61,660 bases of DNA from Actinomadura sp. BRA 177 (GCF_013372625.1 NZ_JABXFD010000078.1:1-61660); one strand, 5' to 3'; shown: positions 34,702 to 44,176, counted from the first letter of the stretch. A program made the numbers and translations. Notes: a model not told the origin generated them from the letters alone.

Positions 34702-35756
34702 CAACGCCCTCCGAGGAGCTTCTCGAGGTCCGGCAGAGCGTCTTCGAGCTGCTTGGGGATCTCGGTGGACTTCGTCTTCTTCGGCTTCTCGCTGAGGCCC
34801 GGGAAGATCGGCCGCCCGTCCGGCCAGGTGACCCGGACGATCGGGTAGAGCAGCAGCTGGCCGTCGTAGCTGGCCAGCGGGATCTTGTACGAGAACGCCA
34901 CGATGCCGTCCACCAGCGAGGTGAGCCGCTTGCGGTTGCCGCCGAGCTGCTGCAGGACGGGGTCGAGGTCGTTCAGCAGCTTCTTGAACCGGCGGATGCG
35001 GCCCTCCAGGACCTTGTCGTTCAGCTCGTGCGCCATCTTGGTGAGCCGGTCGACCGCCTTGATGATCTTCTCTTTGTCGTCGTTCAGCAGCCGGGTGGTG
35101 CGTTCGAGCTGCCCCGGGGCCTCGCTCAGGGCGTCGCTGCCCTTGGCGAGCGACCGGCCCAGCTTCGCGAACCGGTCGACGGACTCGCCCAGCTCGATCC
35201 GCTGCTGCGCGAACAGCTTCACCAGGTCGCCCGCCTGGGCGATCGTCTTGTTGAGCTTCTGCCCGTTGCCGTCCAGCGCGGTGGCGCCGGCGTTGACGAC
35301 CGTCGCCACGTCGTCGCCGGCGAGCGCCTGGATCAGTGGCCCGGCCTGCCCGACGACGTCCTCGAACGCCGGCTGGACGCGGGTGTCGGTGATCGCCGAG
35401 CCGGAGGCGAGGAACGGACCGCGGTCCATGCTCGCGCCGGGCGGCAGCTGCAGGTCGACGTAGTTCTCGCCGAGCAGCGACGTCACCTTGATCTCGGCCC
35501 GGGTGCCCTTCGGGATCTTGACGTCGTCCTCGATGGACAGCGTCGCCTTCGCCTTGTAGCCGACGAGCTCGACCTTGGTGACGGTGCCGATCGTGATGTC
35601 GGACATCTGCACGCTGTGCCCGGCGACGAGGCCCTGCGCGTCGTCGAACGTGGCGGTCAGCGTGAGGTCGCCCTTCGGCGCGCCCGCCGTCTTGTAGGAG
35701 CAGCCCGAGACCGCGAGGACCGCGGCGACCATGACGAGGAGGATTCTCCTGCCCAT
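34701..35756 (-). CDS. mceE: MCE family lipoprotein, MceE position
   Basis: 351 residues. Lipobox AVSGC with C19 as the lipidated Cys, then MCE domain (about 30-115: LTLTATFDDAQGLVAGHSVQMSDITIGTVTKVEL) and coiled coils with a helical end (EDALPDLEKLLGG). Starts on an ATGA-type overlap with mceD. Lipid anchoring sets it on the outer face of the inner membrane, in the tunnel subunit ring. The N-terminal signal is short and clearly hydrophobic. Confidence 0.92.
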   Translation of the reverse strand: MGRRILLVMVAAVLAVSGCSYKTAGAPKGDLTLTATFDDAQGLVAGHSVQMSDITIGTVTKVELVGYKAKATLSIEDDVKIPKGTRAEIKVTSLLGENYVDLQLPPGASMDRGPFLASGSAITDTRVQPAFEDVVGQAGPLIQALAGDDVATVVNAGATALDGNGQKLNKTIAQAGDLVKLFAQQRIELGESVDRFAKLGRSLAKGSDALSEAPGQLERTTRLLNDDKEKIIKAVDRLTKMAHELNDKVLEGRIRRFKKLLNDLDPVLQQLGGNRKRLTSLVDGIVAFSYKIPLASYDGQLLLYPIVRVTWPDGRPIFPGLSEKPKKTKSTEIPKQLEDALPDLEKLLGGR

Positions 35757-36778
35757 CAGTTGCCTCCGTCCCAGGGACAGTTGGAGTTCGGCTTGGGAAG
35801 CGGGCAGCCGACGTCGTCGGTGTTCATCAGGCCCTTCAGCCACGTGCGCAGGAACGCGTCCGTGGCGAACCGGATCTGCAGCGACTTGTTCTTCGGGTTG
35901 TAGCCGCCGATGAGGGCGTCGCCGATGCCGGGCAGCACCTTCAGCAGCTGCGCGATCTGCTTGGCGTTGCCCTTGAGGACCAGCGCCGCCCGGGTGAGGA
36001 CGGCGAGGTCGTAGGGCAGGTTGCCCTTGTACTTCTGGATCAGCTTGTCGCCGTTCTTGGCCAGTTCGAGGATGCCGCTGATCAGCTGCTGCAGCTCGCC
36101 GCGCTCGGAGCTGAGCACCCGGCTCGCCTCGCCGAAGTCGCGGATCATCGTGCCGAGGACCTGCTCGCGGCCGCGCACCACCCCGGCCAGCCGGTCCAGG
36201 TTCTGCGCGACCTCGATGAGGTCCTTGTCCTGCCCGGCGACGTTCTCGATAAGGCGGGCACTCTGTTCGAGCGTGGCGTTGAACTCCTTGCCGTTGCCCT
36301 TCAGCGTGTCGGCCGCGGTGCCGAGCGCGGACTGCATCTTGGTCGGGTCGAGCGCGTTCGCCAGGTTGGTGAACGAGCTGAGCGCGTCGTCCACCTCGAC
36401 CGGCACGTGGGTGCGCTCGATCGGGATGACGTCCGCGGTCTCCTTCGGCTGCCCGGGCTTCCACGCCGGGTGCAGGACGAGGTTGCGCTCGCCGATCAGG
36501 TTCAGCGGCACGATCGACGCCTGCACGCCCTTCGGCAGCGGGACGTCGTCACGCAGGTGGAACGTCACCTTCACCTTGTCGCCCTGGTTCTCGACCTTGT
36601 CGACGAGACCGACGTCGGCGCCCATCACCTTGACCTTCGACTCCGGGTAGAAGGAGCGGGCCTTCGGCACGTAGACGACCATCGTGCGGTCACTCGCGGA
36701 CGGTGCTAGCGAGCAGCCGCCCATCGACGCCGTCAGGGTGAGGCCCAGGGCGATGGCGATCCCCTTCACTCTGCCCAT
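35756..36778 (-). CDS. mceD: MCE family protein, MceD position, putative lipoprotein
   Basis: 340 residues. The N-terminal signal ends near C22 (ASMGGC), a weaker lipobox than in mceE. MCE domain at about 33-115 (MVVYVPKARSFYPESKVKVMGADVGLVDKV), then coiled coil and C-terminal domain with PNSNCPWDGG. It starts 1 bp before the mceC stop overlap region (ATG 36778; mceC TAG at 36779-36781). Order and size mark it as the fourth subunit. Two C-terminal Cys residues (VGCPLPKPNSNCPW) are notable. Confidence 0.9.
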   Translation of the reverse strand: MGRVKGIAIALGLTLTASMGGCSLAPSASDRTMVVYVPKARSFYPESKVKVMGADVGLVDKVENQGDKVKVTFHLRDDVPLPKGVQASIVPLNLIGERNLVLHPAWKPGQPKETADVIPIERTHVPVEVDDALSSFTNLANALDPTKMQSALGTAADTLKGNGKEFNATLEQSARLIENVAGQDKDLIEVAQNLDRLAGVVRGREQVLGTMIRDFGEASRVLSSERGELQQLISGILELAKNGDKLIQKYKGNLPYDLAVLTRAALVLKGNAKQIAQLLKVLPGIGDALIGGYNPKNKSLQIRFATDAFLRTWLKGLMNTDDVGCPLPKPNSNCPWDGGN

Positions 36779-37801
36779 CTAGTTGCCTCCCTGGCCGCGC
36801 CGGGTGGAGATCGGGCCGGGCGGCTGCAGCGGGCCGAGCCCGGTGAGCACGCCCTCGATCCAGGGCCCGTTGCCCTTGAGGTTGGCGACCTGCTGGAACG
36901 TCGGCCCGAGCAGCGAGAAGTCGGTGTTCAGCGCGTCCATGTTGGGCGCGAGCCGGGTGGTCAGCAGGTGCAGGTTGCTCAGCAGCGTGTCGAGCTGCTT
37001 CTGGTTCTTGGAGATCACGTTGGACAGCGTCCGGACGGTGCGGTTGCCCTGCCCGATCGTCGCGGCCAGCTCGTTGCGGCGCCGCACCAGCGTGTCCAGC
37101 AGCACCTGGCTGGAGTTGATGATCTCGCGGAGCTCGTCGTCCTTGCTCGCCAGCGTGCCGGTGATCGTCTTGCTGCTCTCGATCAGCCGCTGGATCTGCG
37201 GGTAGGAGTCGTTCAGCATCCGGGACAGGTCCTGGATGTTGGACAGGATCCGGTGCAGCTTCTCCGCGCCCGGCGACTTGATCTTGTTGACCTCGGTGAG
37301 CAGCTTGTCGATGCTCTTCTCGTCCAGCTTGCCGACGATGTTCTGCGCGCCCTCCAGCGCGTCCGGGACGGTGAACGGGACGCTGGTGTGCGACAGCGGG
37401 ATGCGCCGCTTGGACTCCGGGACGTCCGCCATGTACGGCTTGGACACCGGGCCGGACAGCCGCAGGTACCGGCCGCCGAGCAGCGTCGTCGTCTGGATCT
37501 CCGCCCGGGTCTTCGGCCCGAGGTCGATCCCGGCGTTGATGTGCCAGGTGACGATGATCCTGCCGTGCTTGAAGTCCGGCTCCACCCCGGTGATGCGGCC
37601 CGACTTCACGCCGGCGACCCGTACGTCCTGGCCCTTCTTCAGCCCGGCCGCGTCGCTGAACTCGCCGCTCATCGTGTAGCCGCGGTCGAACAGGTGCAGC
37701 TGGCCGATGGCGAACGCGAACACGCAGGCGGCGCCGAGCGCGGACAGCGTGACGATCGCGACGAGCTTCTGGTTGACGTCGCGCAGGGACTTCAGCGCCA
37801 T
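36779..37801 (-). CDS. mceC: MCE family protein, MceC position
   Basis: 340 residues. N-terminal anchor (about 12-33, LVAIVTLSALGAACVFAFAIG), MCE domain (about 40-120: YTMSGEFSDAAGLKKGQDVRVAGVKSGRITGVEP), long helical middle and a Pro-rich end. Overlaps mceB's stop by 1-4 bp (ATG 37801). As in the other subunits, the MCE repeat motif (KxxDVRVxGVxVGxV) is recognisable. Part of the hexameric lipid tunnel. Confidence 0.92.
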   Translation of the reverse strand: MALKSLRDVNQKLVAIVTLSALGAACVFAFAIGQLHLFDRGYTMSGEFSDAAGLKKGQDVRVAGVKSGRITGVEPDFKHGRIIVTWHINAGIDLGPKTRAEIQTTTLLGGRYLRLSGPVSKPYMADVPESKRRIPLSHTSVPFTVPDALEGAQNIVGKLDEKSIDKLLTEVNKIKSPGAEKLHRILSNIQDLSRMLNDSYPQIQRLIESSKTITGTLASKDDELREIINSSQVLLDTLVRRRNELAATIGQGNRTVRTLSNVISKNQKQLDTLLSNLHLLTTRLAPNMDALNTDFSLLGPTFQQVANLKGNGPWIEGVLTGLGPLQPPGPISTRRGQGGN

Positions 37802-38880
37802 CAGCCGCCACCCCCCTGCAGCATCTTCCTCAGCTTGGCGAGGTCGTCCTTGGACGGCTGGCCGGTGCCCGGCGCCTTCGGCAGCTCCATCGGGAACGGG
37901 CACGGCCCCTGCATCACGTTCAGGCAGAGCGCGTTCGTGCGCAGGTAGTGGCCGCCGTTCGCGGTGGAGAACAGCTGCCGCAGCGTCAGCGGGAGCTGCT
38001 GCACCATCTTCTCCAGCTGGTCGACGTTCAGCCGGAACGTCTCGGCGAACTTTCCGAGGTTGCCGATGATGCGGGCGAGCTGCGCGTCGTTGCCGCCGAG
38101 CACGTGGTTCAGGTTGGTGGTGACGCCGCCGATCTCCACGATGGCGTTCTCCAGCAGCTTGCGGTTGTTGGCGAACACCTTGGTGAGCGACTCCAGGTTG
38201 TCGATGCTCGCCGCGATCTGCTTGTCGCGGGTCGCGACCGCGCCGCTCACCGTCTCGTAGTTGTCGATCATCCCCTCGATCGTCTTCTTGCGGGCCGCGA
38301 ACGTCTGCAGCAGCAGGTCCAGGTTGTCGGTCAGCAGCGAGATGTTCTGCTCGTTGCCGTCCAGGGCCTGGGAGAAGGCGAAGAGGATCTTGTTGAGCTG
38401 GTTCGGGTCCAGGTTGCGGGTGAGCGGGCCGAGCGCGTTGACGACGTCGCCGAGGTCCACCACCGACCGGGTGTGCGGGACGCGGTCGCCGTCGCCCAGC
38501 CTGCTCTGGCTCGACCCGGGCTCCAGGTAGACGACCCGCTGCCCCATGACGTTGCGCCAACGGATCGCGGCGGTGGAGTCGGAGGGGAGCTTGACGTCCT
38601 TGTCGACGGCCATCTTCACGACGGCCTTGCCGCGCACCACCTCGATGCTGTCGACCTGGCCGACCGGCGTGCCGGCGACCTTCACGTCGTCGCCCTCCAG
38701 CAGGCCGGTCACGTCGTCGAACGTGGCGGTCAGCTTGTAGCGGGCGTTGAAGCTCGTGCCGAGGATCTGCTGGCCGATGTAGAAGGTGAGCAGCCCGGTG
38801 ATCGCCACGAACGCGAGGGTCTTCAGGATCGTGGCGTACTCGGGCCCGCGCGCCGTCTTGCGGCGCATCCGCGGGCTCAT
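37801..38880 (-). CDS. mceB: MCE family protein, MceB position
   Basis: 359 residues from ATG 38880 on an ATGA overlap with mceA. N-terminal basic segment MSPRMRRKTARG, anchor (about 20-40, LKTLAFVAITGLLTFYIGQQIL), MCE domain (about 48-130: LTATFDDVTGLLEGDDVKVAGTPVGQVDSIEV) and coiled coils; the C-terminus has two Cys (NALCLNVMQGPCPFP), a disulfide-like pair found in MceB proteins. Second Mce gene in the operon. Confidence 0.93.
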   Translation of the reverse strand: MSPRMRRKTARGPEYATILKTLAFVAITGLLTFYIGQQILGTSFNARYKLTATFDDVTGLLEGDDVKVAGTPVGQVDSIEVVRGKAVVKMAVDKDVKLPSDSTAAIRWRNVMGQRVVYLEPGSSQSRLGDGDRVPHTRSVVDLGDVVNALGPLTRNLDPNQLNKILFAFSQALDGNEQNISLLTDNLDLLLQTFAARKKTIEGMIDNYETVSGAVATRDKQIAASIDNLESLTKVFANNRKLLENAIVEIGGVTTNLNHVLGGNDAQLARIIGNLGKFAETFRLNVDQLEKMVQQLPLTLRQLFSTANGGHYLRTNALCLNVMQGPCPFPMELPKAPGTGQPSKDDLAKLRKMLQGGGG

Positions 38881-39953
38881 GGCCGCCCCCCGGTCTTGGT
38901 CAGCCCCGGAAGCCGCATCTCGAACGCCGTCTTCTGCGGCGGCGTCGTGCACGCGTCGATGAAGATCTGGCAGATGTCGAGCGGCAGGTCGTCGCGCGCC
39001 TGGGCGATGACGGTGCCGTCCGGGCCCGGGATGCGGATGATCTGCGCCAGCAGGTTGAAGAACCCGTTCAGGCTGTCCAGCAGCACCGGGATGTTGCGGC
39101 GCTGGTTGTCGAACACCGACACCACGTCGCCGCCGTTGTCGATGATGTTCCCGAGGTTGCGGCCGTGCTGCTGCAGGTTGCGGCCGAGCGTGTCGCCGAG
39201 CTTGCTCGACTCGTCCAGCAGCTGCGAGACCTTGTCGGGACGTTCGTTGATCACCTGCGACAGCCGGTTGAAGTCGCCGGTGAACGCGGCGAGCGTGTCG
39301 CCGCGGGACGCGAGCGTGCCGGACAGGCCGTTGATGTCGTTCAGCAGCGCGTTGATCGCCGCGCGGTCCCGGTGGGTCGCATTGACGACGATGGCGCCGT
39401 TGTCGATCGTCCGGCGCAGCGCCTGCCCCTGCCCGGACAGCCCGGAGCCGAAGGTGTGCAGGATGGCCGCCACGTCGTCGGGGTTGATCGCCTTCGTCAG
39501 CTCGTAGGCGGGCCAGGCGGTGTCGGACAGGTCCTCGGGGTCCTGCGTCTTCGCGATCGTCCCGCCGTCCTTCAGGTACGGGCCGGACAGCTCGTGCGCG
39601 CCGAGGTCGAGGCTGATGTCCTTCGGGCCGAACACCGAGACCGGCTCGACCGTCGCGACCGCCGTGTCGGCGACCTTGACGCCCTCGTCCACCCGGATCC
39701 GGACGGTCACCCGGCCGTTGTCGTCCAGGTCGAGGCGGTCGACGGTGCCGACGGAGATCCCGCGCACCTTCACCTCGGACTTGCCCGGGTCGAGGCCCTG
39801 CCCCGCCCGGCTGAACGTCGCGTCGTAGTACGTGGAACCCGAATGATCCGGCGTGGAGCCGATCGCGACGAACGCCGCCGCTGCCGCGATGACGCCCGCG
39901 CCGACCAGCCCGAAGATCGTCCGGGAGCGCTGGGACAGTGTCTCGTCGCTCAT
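38877..39953 (-). CDS. mceA: MCE family protein, MceA position
   Basis: 358 residues from ATG 39953 on an ATGA overlap with yrbEB. Anchor helix (about 13-33, IFGLVGAGVIAAAAAFVAIGS), MCE domain (about 40-120: YDATFSRAGQGLDPGKSEVKVRGISVGTVDRLDL), then a helical segment of typical length. First of the six tunnel subunits. Two Cys (DICQIFIDACTT) near the C-terminus recall the conserved MceA/E pair. The locus looks complete for the mce core (yrbEA, yrbEB, mceA-F). Confidence 0.93.
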   Translation of the reverse strand: MSDETLSQRSRTIFGLVGAGVIAAAAAFVAIGSTPDHSGSTYYDATFSRAGQGLDPGKSEVKVRGISVGTVDRLDLDDNGRVTVRIRVDEGVKVADTAVATVEPVSVFGPKDISLDLGAHELSGPYLKDGGTIAKTQDPEDLSDTAWPAYELTKAINPDDVAAILHTFGSGLSGQGQALRRTIDNGAIVVNATHRDRAAINALLNDINGLSGTLASRGDTLAAFTGDFNRLSQVINERPDKVSQLLDESSKLGDTLGRNLQQHGRNLGNIIDNGGDVVSVFDNQRRNIPVLLDSLNGFFNLLAQIIRIPGPDGTVIAQARDDLPLDICQIFIDACTTPPQKTAFEMRLPGLTKTGGRP

Positions 39954-40804
39954 CCGGTCAACTTCACTGTGCTGCCGTGGCCCCAGAAGATGTAGGACAG
40001 GACCAGGTTCATGAGGATCATCAGGATGGTCGACTCCCGGATCGCGCGGCCTGCGGCGACGCCGACGCCGACCGGGCCGCCCGCCGCGTAGTAGCCGCGG
40101 TAGCAGTGGATGAACATGATGATGAACGCGAACACCGCCACCTTGATCACGCTGTAGAACACGTCGATCGGCGGCAGGTAGAGGTGAAAGTAGTAGTCGT
40201 AGATGCCGGGCGAAAGACCGAAGTACTGGATCGTGATGAACCTGGTGGCGAAGAACGCCATGAACAGCGACACCAGGTACAGCGGCACGAGCGCGATGAC
40301 GCCGGCGGCGACCCGGGTGCACACCAGGTAGGCGAGGGAGTTGATCCCCATGACCTCCAGCGCGTCGATCTCCTCGGAGATCCGCATCGCGCCGATCTCG
40401 GCGGTGAACCCGGTGCCGACCTGCGCGACCAGCGCCACCCCGGCGATGATCGGGGTGACCTCGCGGACGTTGGAGTAGCTCGCGACGAGGCCGGTGAACG
40501 CCTCCGCGCCGATGCGCTCCAGCCCGGGGTAGCCCTGCAGGCCGACCATCGCGCCGGTGGCGAGCGACATCGTCGCGATCACGAAGATCATGCCGCCGCC
40601 GATGACGAGCGCGCCGACGCCGACGGTGATGTCGCTGACCTGCTTGGCGAGCGTCTTGCCGTACTTGCGCTTCAGGATGATGTCGAAGAACAGGTGGTAG
40701 AGCACCCGGCCGAGGAAGATCGGCAGGTTGGCCGAGGCGGCGAGGCCGGCGGTCCGGCCCCTGACGGCCCGGCCCAGCTTGCGTACGGGAGTTATGGCGA
40801 CCAT
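39950..40804 (-). CDS. yrbEB: ABC-type lipid import permease YrbEB (MlaE family)
   Basis: 284 residues. MlaE/YrbE permease: helices such as GALVIGGGMIFVIATMSLATGAMVGL and AGVALVAQVGTGFTAEIGAMRISEEIDALEVMGINSLAYLVCTRVAAGVIALVPLYLVSLF, with the conserved EVMGINS motif that contacts the ATPase. Starts at ATG 40804 on an ATGA overlap with yrbEA. Works with YrbEA and a MceG/MlaF-type ATPase, which is not in this operon (in mycobacteria it is encoded elsewhere). Confidence 0.95.
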   Translation of the reverse strand: MVAITPVRKLGRAVRGRTAGLAASANLPIFLGRVLYHLFFDIILKRKYGKTLAKQVSDITVGVGALVIGGGMIFVIATMSLATGAMVGLQGYPGLERIGAEAFTGLVASYSNVREVTPIIAGVALVAQVGTGFTAEIGAMRISEEIDALEVMGINSLAYLVCTRVAAGVIALVPLYLVSLFMAFFATRFITIQYFGLSPGIYDYYFHLYLPPIDVFYSVIKVAVFAFIIMFIHCYRGYYAAGGPVGVGVAAGRAIRESTILMILMNLVLSYIFWGHGSTVKLTG

Positions 40805-41607
40805 CAGAACCTCGGGGGGAAGAGAACCTGGTAGATCATGGTGAGGATGTAGTTCGTCGCGAACACCACGATCGAGGTGACGACCACGGCCTTGTTCACC
40901 GCGCGGCCGACGCCGACGGGTCCGTAGTCGCAGTTCATCCCCATGTAGCAGGCGACGGCGGCGGCGATGAAGCCGAACACCCACGCCTTGAACAGGGTGA
41001 TGACCAGGTCCGAGAACTGCAGCAGGGTCGTCGCGCCGTCGAAGAACGCGCCCGGGCTGACGCCCTGCTGGATGACGTTGAAGTAGTAACCGCCGACCAC
41101 GCCCGCCAGGATCACCACCGAGCACAGCAGCCCGGACACCATGCTCGCCGCCCACAGCCTGGGGGTGACCAGGCGGTGGATCGGGTTGATGCCCATGACC
41201 TCCATCGCCGCGAGTTCGTCGCGGATGTTGCGGGCGCCCATGTCGGCGGTGATCGCCGACCCGCCCACGCCGGACACCAGCAGCGCGGCCGCCAGCGGCG
41301 CGACCTGCTGGATCATCGCGGCGGTGAGCAGCGCGCCGGTGCCCGACTGGGCGCCGAGCTGCCGGGCGATGTCGCCCACCTGCAGCGAGATCGTCGCGCC
41401 GAGCGGCACCGCGATGAGCATGACGGGGACGCTCGTGACGCGCGCCAGGAACCAGCACTGCTCGATGAACTCGCCCCACCACTGGCGCAGGTCCCAGGAG
41501 CGGCGCAGCCCCTCCAGGAGGGTCACGCACAGGAGTCCGGTCTCGTCGAGCGCTCGCCCGACGCGTCTGCGTGCCAGGTCCGGGGCCTTGGTCAGGCTCA
41601 CGGCCAT
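40804..41607 (-). CDS. yrbEA: ABC-type lipid import permease YrbEA (MlaE family)
   Basis: 267 residues from ATG 41607, with GGGGGAGG upstream. Same fold as YrbEB: VTSVPVMLIAVPLGATISLQVGDI, AAALLVSGVGGSAITADMGARNIRDELAAMEVMGINPIHRLV with the conserved EVMGINP motif, and a C-terminal helix. It opens the operon. The divergent MarR-type gene starts 282 bp upstream; that gap should hold the operon promoter and its operator. Confidence 0.95.
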   Translation of the reverse strand: MAVSLTKAPDLARRRVGRALDETGLLCVTLLEGLRRSWDLRQWWGEFIEQCWFLARVTSVPVMLIAVPLGATISLQVGDIARQLGAQSGTGALLTAAMIQQVAPLAAALLVSGVGGSAITADMGARNIRDELAAMEVMGINPIHRLVTPRLWAASMVSGLLCSVVILAGVVGGYYFNVIQQGVSPGAFFDGATTLLQFSDLVITLFKAWVFGFIAAAVACYMGMNCDYGPVGVGRAVNKAVVVTSIVVFATNYILTMIYQVLFPPRF

Positions 41608-41889
41608 CAGCCGGTGACCTCCCCCGGGGGGACGGGGTGAAGGTACATGCCAGCCTCCTTCTGTCTCGGACGTCGGCGCCCATCCGATACTCCGGATCCC
41701 GCCGGCCCACAGGCGGCGCCAACGTCCTTGCTCCGATGCGCGCCACCGTGGTCTCGGCAGAGACCTGGGATCACCGCGGTCCCAAGCAAGCACTCGGGCA
41801 CCGCATGTGATCCGTGGCACTCTATTGGAAGAAGGTCTAAGAAGCGAGTACTTACATCTGGATTTGTCCGAAGCTACGATCGGCGCACG

Positions 41890-42462
41890 ATGATCGAAGC
41901 TGGACACGAGATGGCGGACGACCCGGACGGCGGCGCGGACCCGCTGGTCATGGGCGTCCGCGACCGCTGGGACGCGCAGGGCCTGCAGGGCGAGCCGTGG
42001 CCGTTCATGGCGATCTGCTCGGTGGGACGGCTCAACCAGCTCATCAAGAAGGCGCTCGACAGCGAGCTGGACCGGCTGGACCTCACCCGGACCGGCTACC
42101 TGCTGCTCACCACGCTGGCCCTCATGAAGCGCGGCAGCGCGCGGCTGAGCACGCTCGGCCGGTTCCTGATGATGCACCCGACGACGGTGAAGCTGACCGT
42201 CGACCAGCTGGAGGCGGCCGGGCTCGTCGGCCGCACCCGGCATCCCCGCGACCGGCGCGCCACGCTCGTCGAGATCACCGCGGACGGGCGGGACCGGGTC
42301 AACGAGGTCGGCCTGGCGCTGGAGTCGCCCGGCGGCGCCCTCGCCCCGTTCGGCGGCATGCACCGGGACCTGTTCGAGGCGCTGCAGCCGGCCCGCCTCG
42401 CCGCCGGCGACATGGAGCCGGTGGAACGCGGCAACGATGAGACGGAAGCGCGGCGGCGGTGA
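41890..42462 (+). CDS. MarR-family regulator next to the mce operon
   Basis: 190 residues. Winged HTH of the MarR type: LTRTGYLLLTTLALMKRGSARLSTLGRFLMMHPTTVKLTVDQLEAAGLVGRTRHPRDRRATLVEITADGRDRV. It starts at ATG 41890 (ATG 41911 is an in-frame alternative with similar weak sites), 282 bp from yrbEA on the opposite strand, and most likely represses the mce operon in the absence of a lipid ligand. An AGTACT-centred segment (around 41845) is in the shared gap; no perfect long palindrome was found there. Confidence 0.85.
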   Translation: MIEAGHEMADDPDGGADPLVMGVRDRWDAQGLQGEPWPFMAICSVGRLNQLIKKALDSELDRLDLTRTGYLLLTTLALMKRGSARLSTLGRFLMMHPTTVKLTVDQLEAAGLVGRTRHPRDRRATLVEITADGRDRVNEVGLALESPGGALAPFGGMHRDLFEALQPARLAAGDMEPVERGNDETEARRR

Positions 42463-42534
42463 ACCGCGTACCATGCGGGCCGCGTACCTTCACTCCGACG
42501 ACACAGCACCCGGGCGATAAGGCAGTCTTCTCCT

Positions 42535-43371
42535 ATGCCACAGAGTCACGGCACTCGCAGACGTCCCCCCGGCGGCCGCCGGCGCGCCCGTTCCGAGCGG
42601 GTCCCCGCACCGCGTGAGGCGCCGGACGCGTACGGCCCCTACGGCCCGCGGGACCACCTCGACCGGATCGACCACGACCGGTTCGACGAGCCGCCGGCCC
42701 TGCCCAAGGAGAAGAAGCGCCGCGTGCGGCGGGTGCTCACCAGCAACGTGACCATCACCGCCGTCGCGATCGCCGCGCTCGGCTCGGCGGTCGTGCTGGT
42801 CGACCTCGACCGGTTCACCGGCGACGACACCAAGCCGCCGCAGGCCGCCGCGGCCGGCCTGTCGACCAACGACATGCTCGCCAAGCTGACGTCGGCGTCC
42901 GACATGGACAAGGTCGCCGCCGACGCGATCGCCCACGCCAAGGAACGCGCCTACAAGAAGCACCAGGCCGAGCTGAAGGCGCTCAAGGTGCAGGCCAAGA
43001 AGGACGCGATAGCGCGGGCCAAGCTGAAGGCCGAGCAGGAGCGCGAGCGGCTCGCCAAGTCGAACCCGAGCGCCGCGCAGAACAAGAAGTACGGCAAGAA
43101 GATGAACGCCCTCAAGGGCTGGGACCGCTGCTGGCCGTCCCTGCTCACCCTGTGGAACCACGAGAGCGGCTGGAACGAGCGGGCCGAGAACCCGTCCAGC
43201 GGCGCCTACGGCATCCCGCAGGCGCTGCCCGGCTCCAAGCTGGCCAGCGCCGGCGCCGACTGGCGCACCAGCTCCCCCACCCAGATCGCCTGGGGCCTCG
43301 GCTACATCAAGGCCCGCTACAAGGACCCGTGCGGCGCCTGGTCATGGTGGCAGGCGCACAACTGGTACTAG
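42535..43371 (+). CDS. Membrane-anchored lytic transglycosylase-like protein
   Basis: 278 residues. An Arg/Pro-rich cytoplasmic N-terminus with KEKKRRVRR, an anchor helix (about 70-92, VTITAVAIAALGSAVVLVDL), a charged coiled-coil stalk (HAKERAYKKHQAELKALKVQAKKDAIARAKLKAEQERER) and a C-terminal SLT-like domain: WPSLLTLWNHESGWNERAENPSSGAYGIPQALPGSKLASAG, with the ESGWN catalytic glutamate, and TQIAWGLGYIKARYKDPCGAWSWWQAHNWY. It cleaves peptidoglycan glycan strands. Typical Rpf/transglycosylase ending for actinomycetes. Confidence 0.9.
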   Translation: MPQSHGTRRRPPGGRRRARSERVPAPREAPDAYGPYGPRDHLDRIDHDRFDEPPALPKEKKRRVRRVLTSNVTITAVAIAALGSAVVLVDLDRFTGDDTKPPQAAAAGLSTNDMLAKLTSASDMDKVAADAIAHAKERAYKKHQAELKALKVQAKKDAIARAKLKAEQERERLAKSNPSAAQNKKYGKKMNALKGWDRCWPSLLTLWNHESGWNERAENPSSGAYGIPQALPGSKLASAGADWRTSSPTQIAWGLGYIKARYKDPCGAWSWWQAHNWY

Positions 43372-43406
43372 CCGGTATCCCGGCCGCGGCCTGGCACCAT
43401 GGAGGG

Positions 43407-44075
43407 ATGCGGACGAGCAGGGCGCGCCAGGGCAACGACACCGCGAACGGCGACGGACCGGCGGGCGGCGGCTCGGCGGGCCACGGGCGGCAGTGGGCCC
43501 GCGCGGACGCCACCCGGCAGGCGCTGCTGAGCGCGGCGCAGGGCGTCTTCGCCGACCGCGGCTACGCCGACGCGGGCATCGCCGAGATCGTCGAGCGGTC
43601 CGGGATCAGCGTCGGCAGCCTCTACCACCACTACGGCGGCAAGGCCGGGCTGTACGTGGCGCTGTGGGAGGAGCTGACCGCCGAGCAGGAGGCGAGCGCC
43701 GCGCAGGCCGTGTCCGCCGCCCGCAAGGACGGCGAGTCCGACCCGATCGCGCTGTTCACCGCCGGCGCCCGCGCCTACCTGCGGGTGTGCTGGGAGCGCC
43801 GGGAGGCCGCCCGGCTGTTCCTCGGCGGCGAGGGCCCGTCCGGGTCGTCGCTGATGCGCCGCAGCCGCGCCCAGCACTGGCTCGCGCAGAACACCAAGCT
43901 GCTGCGCGGCCCCGCGCCCGGCGAGCCCGCCGGCCGCGCCGAGCAGGTGCTGAGCCTCGTCCTCACCACCGTCATCGGCGAGGCCGGACGGGAGATCGCC
44001 ACGGCCGAGAACGAGGCCGAGGCCGCGGAGGTCATCGACGAGGTGTGCCGCATCCTGATCCGCCTCGCCCGCTGA
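43407..44075 (+). CDS. TetR-family regulator
   Basis: 222 residues from ATG 43407 (CATGGAGGG upstream). A Gly/Ala-rich disordered N-terminus of about 28 residues precedes the HTH (RQALLSAAQGVFADRGYADAGIAEIVERSGISVGSLYHHYGGKAGLYVALW). The ligand-binding half has a Trp/Arg-rich helix (ARAYLRVCWERREAARLFLGGEG). It lies 35 bp after the transglycosylase gene on the same strand. Target not evident. Confidence 0.9.
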   Translation: MRTSRARQGNDTANGDGPAGGGSAGHGRQWARADATRQALLSAAQGVFADRGYADAGIAEIVERSGISVGSLYHHYGGKAGLYVALWEELTAEQEASAAQAVSAARKDGESDPIALFTAGARAYLRVCWERREAARLFLGGEGPSGSSLMRRSRAQHWLAQNTKLLRGPAPGEPAGRAEQVLSLVLTTVIGEAGREIATAENEAEAAEVIDEVCRILIRLAR

Positions 44076-44176
44076 CCCGGGTGGCACGCGGGTGTCGTTT
44101 TGGGTCACACGGGACGCCACGGACCGTTATCCTGACCTTCTGGTTACCGGTTCCTGACGGAAAGTCGAAGGAGTCC

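Noticed and set aside
41608..41889. Long palindrome controlling mce
   Set aside because: Only short imperfect repeats (ATCCG/CGGAT, AGTACT) were found, too weak to call.
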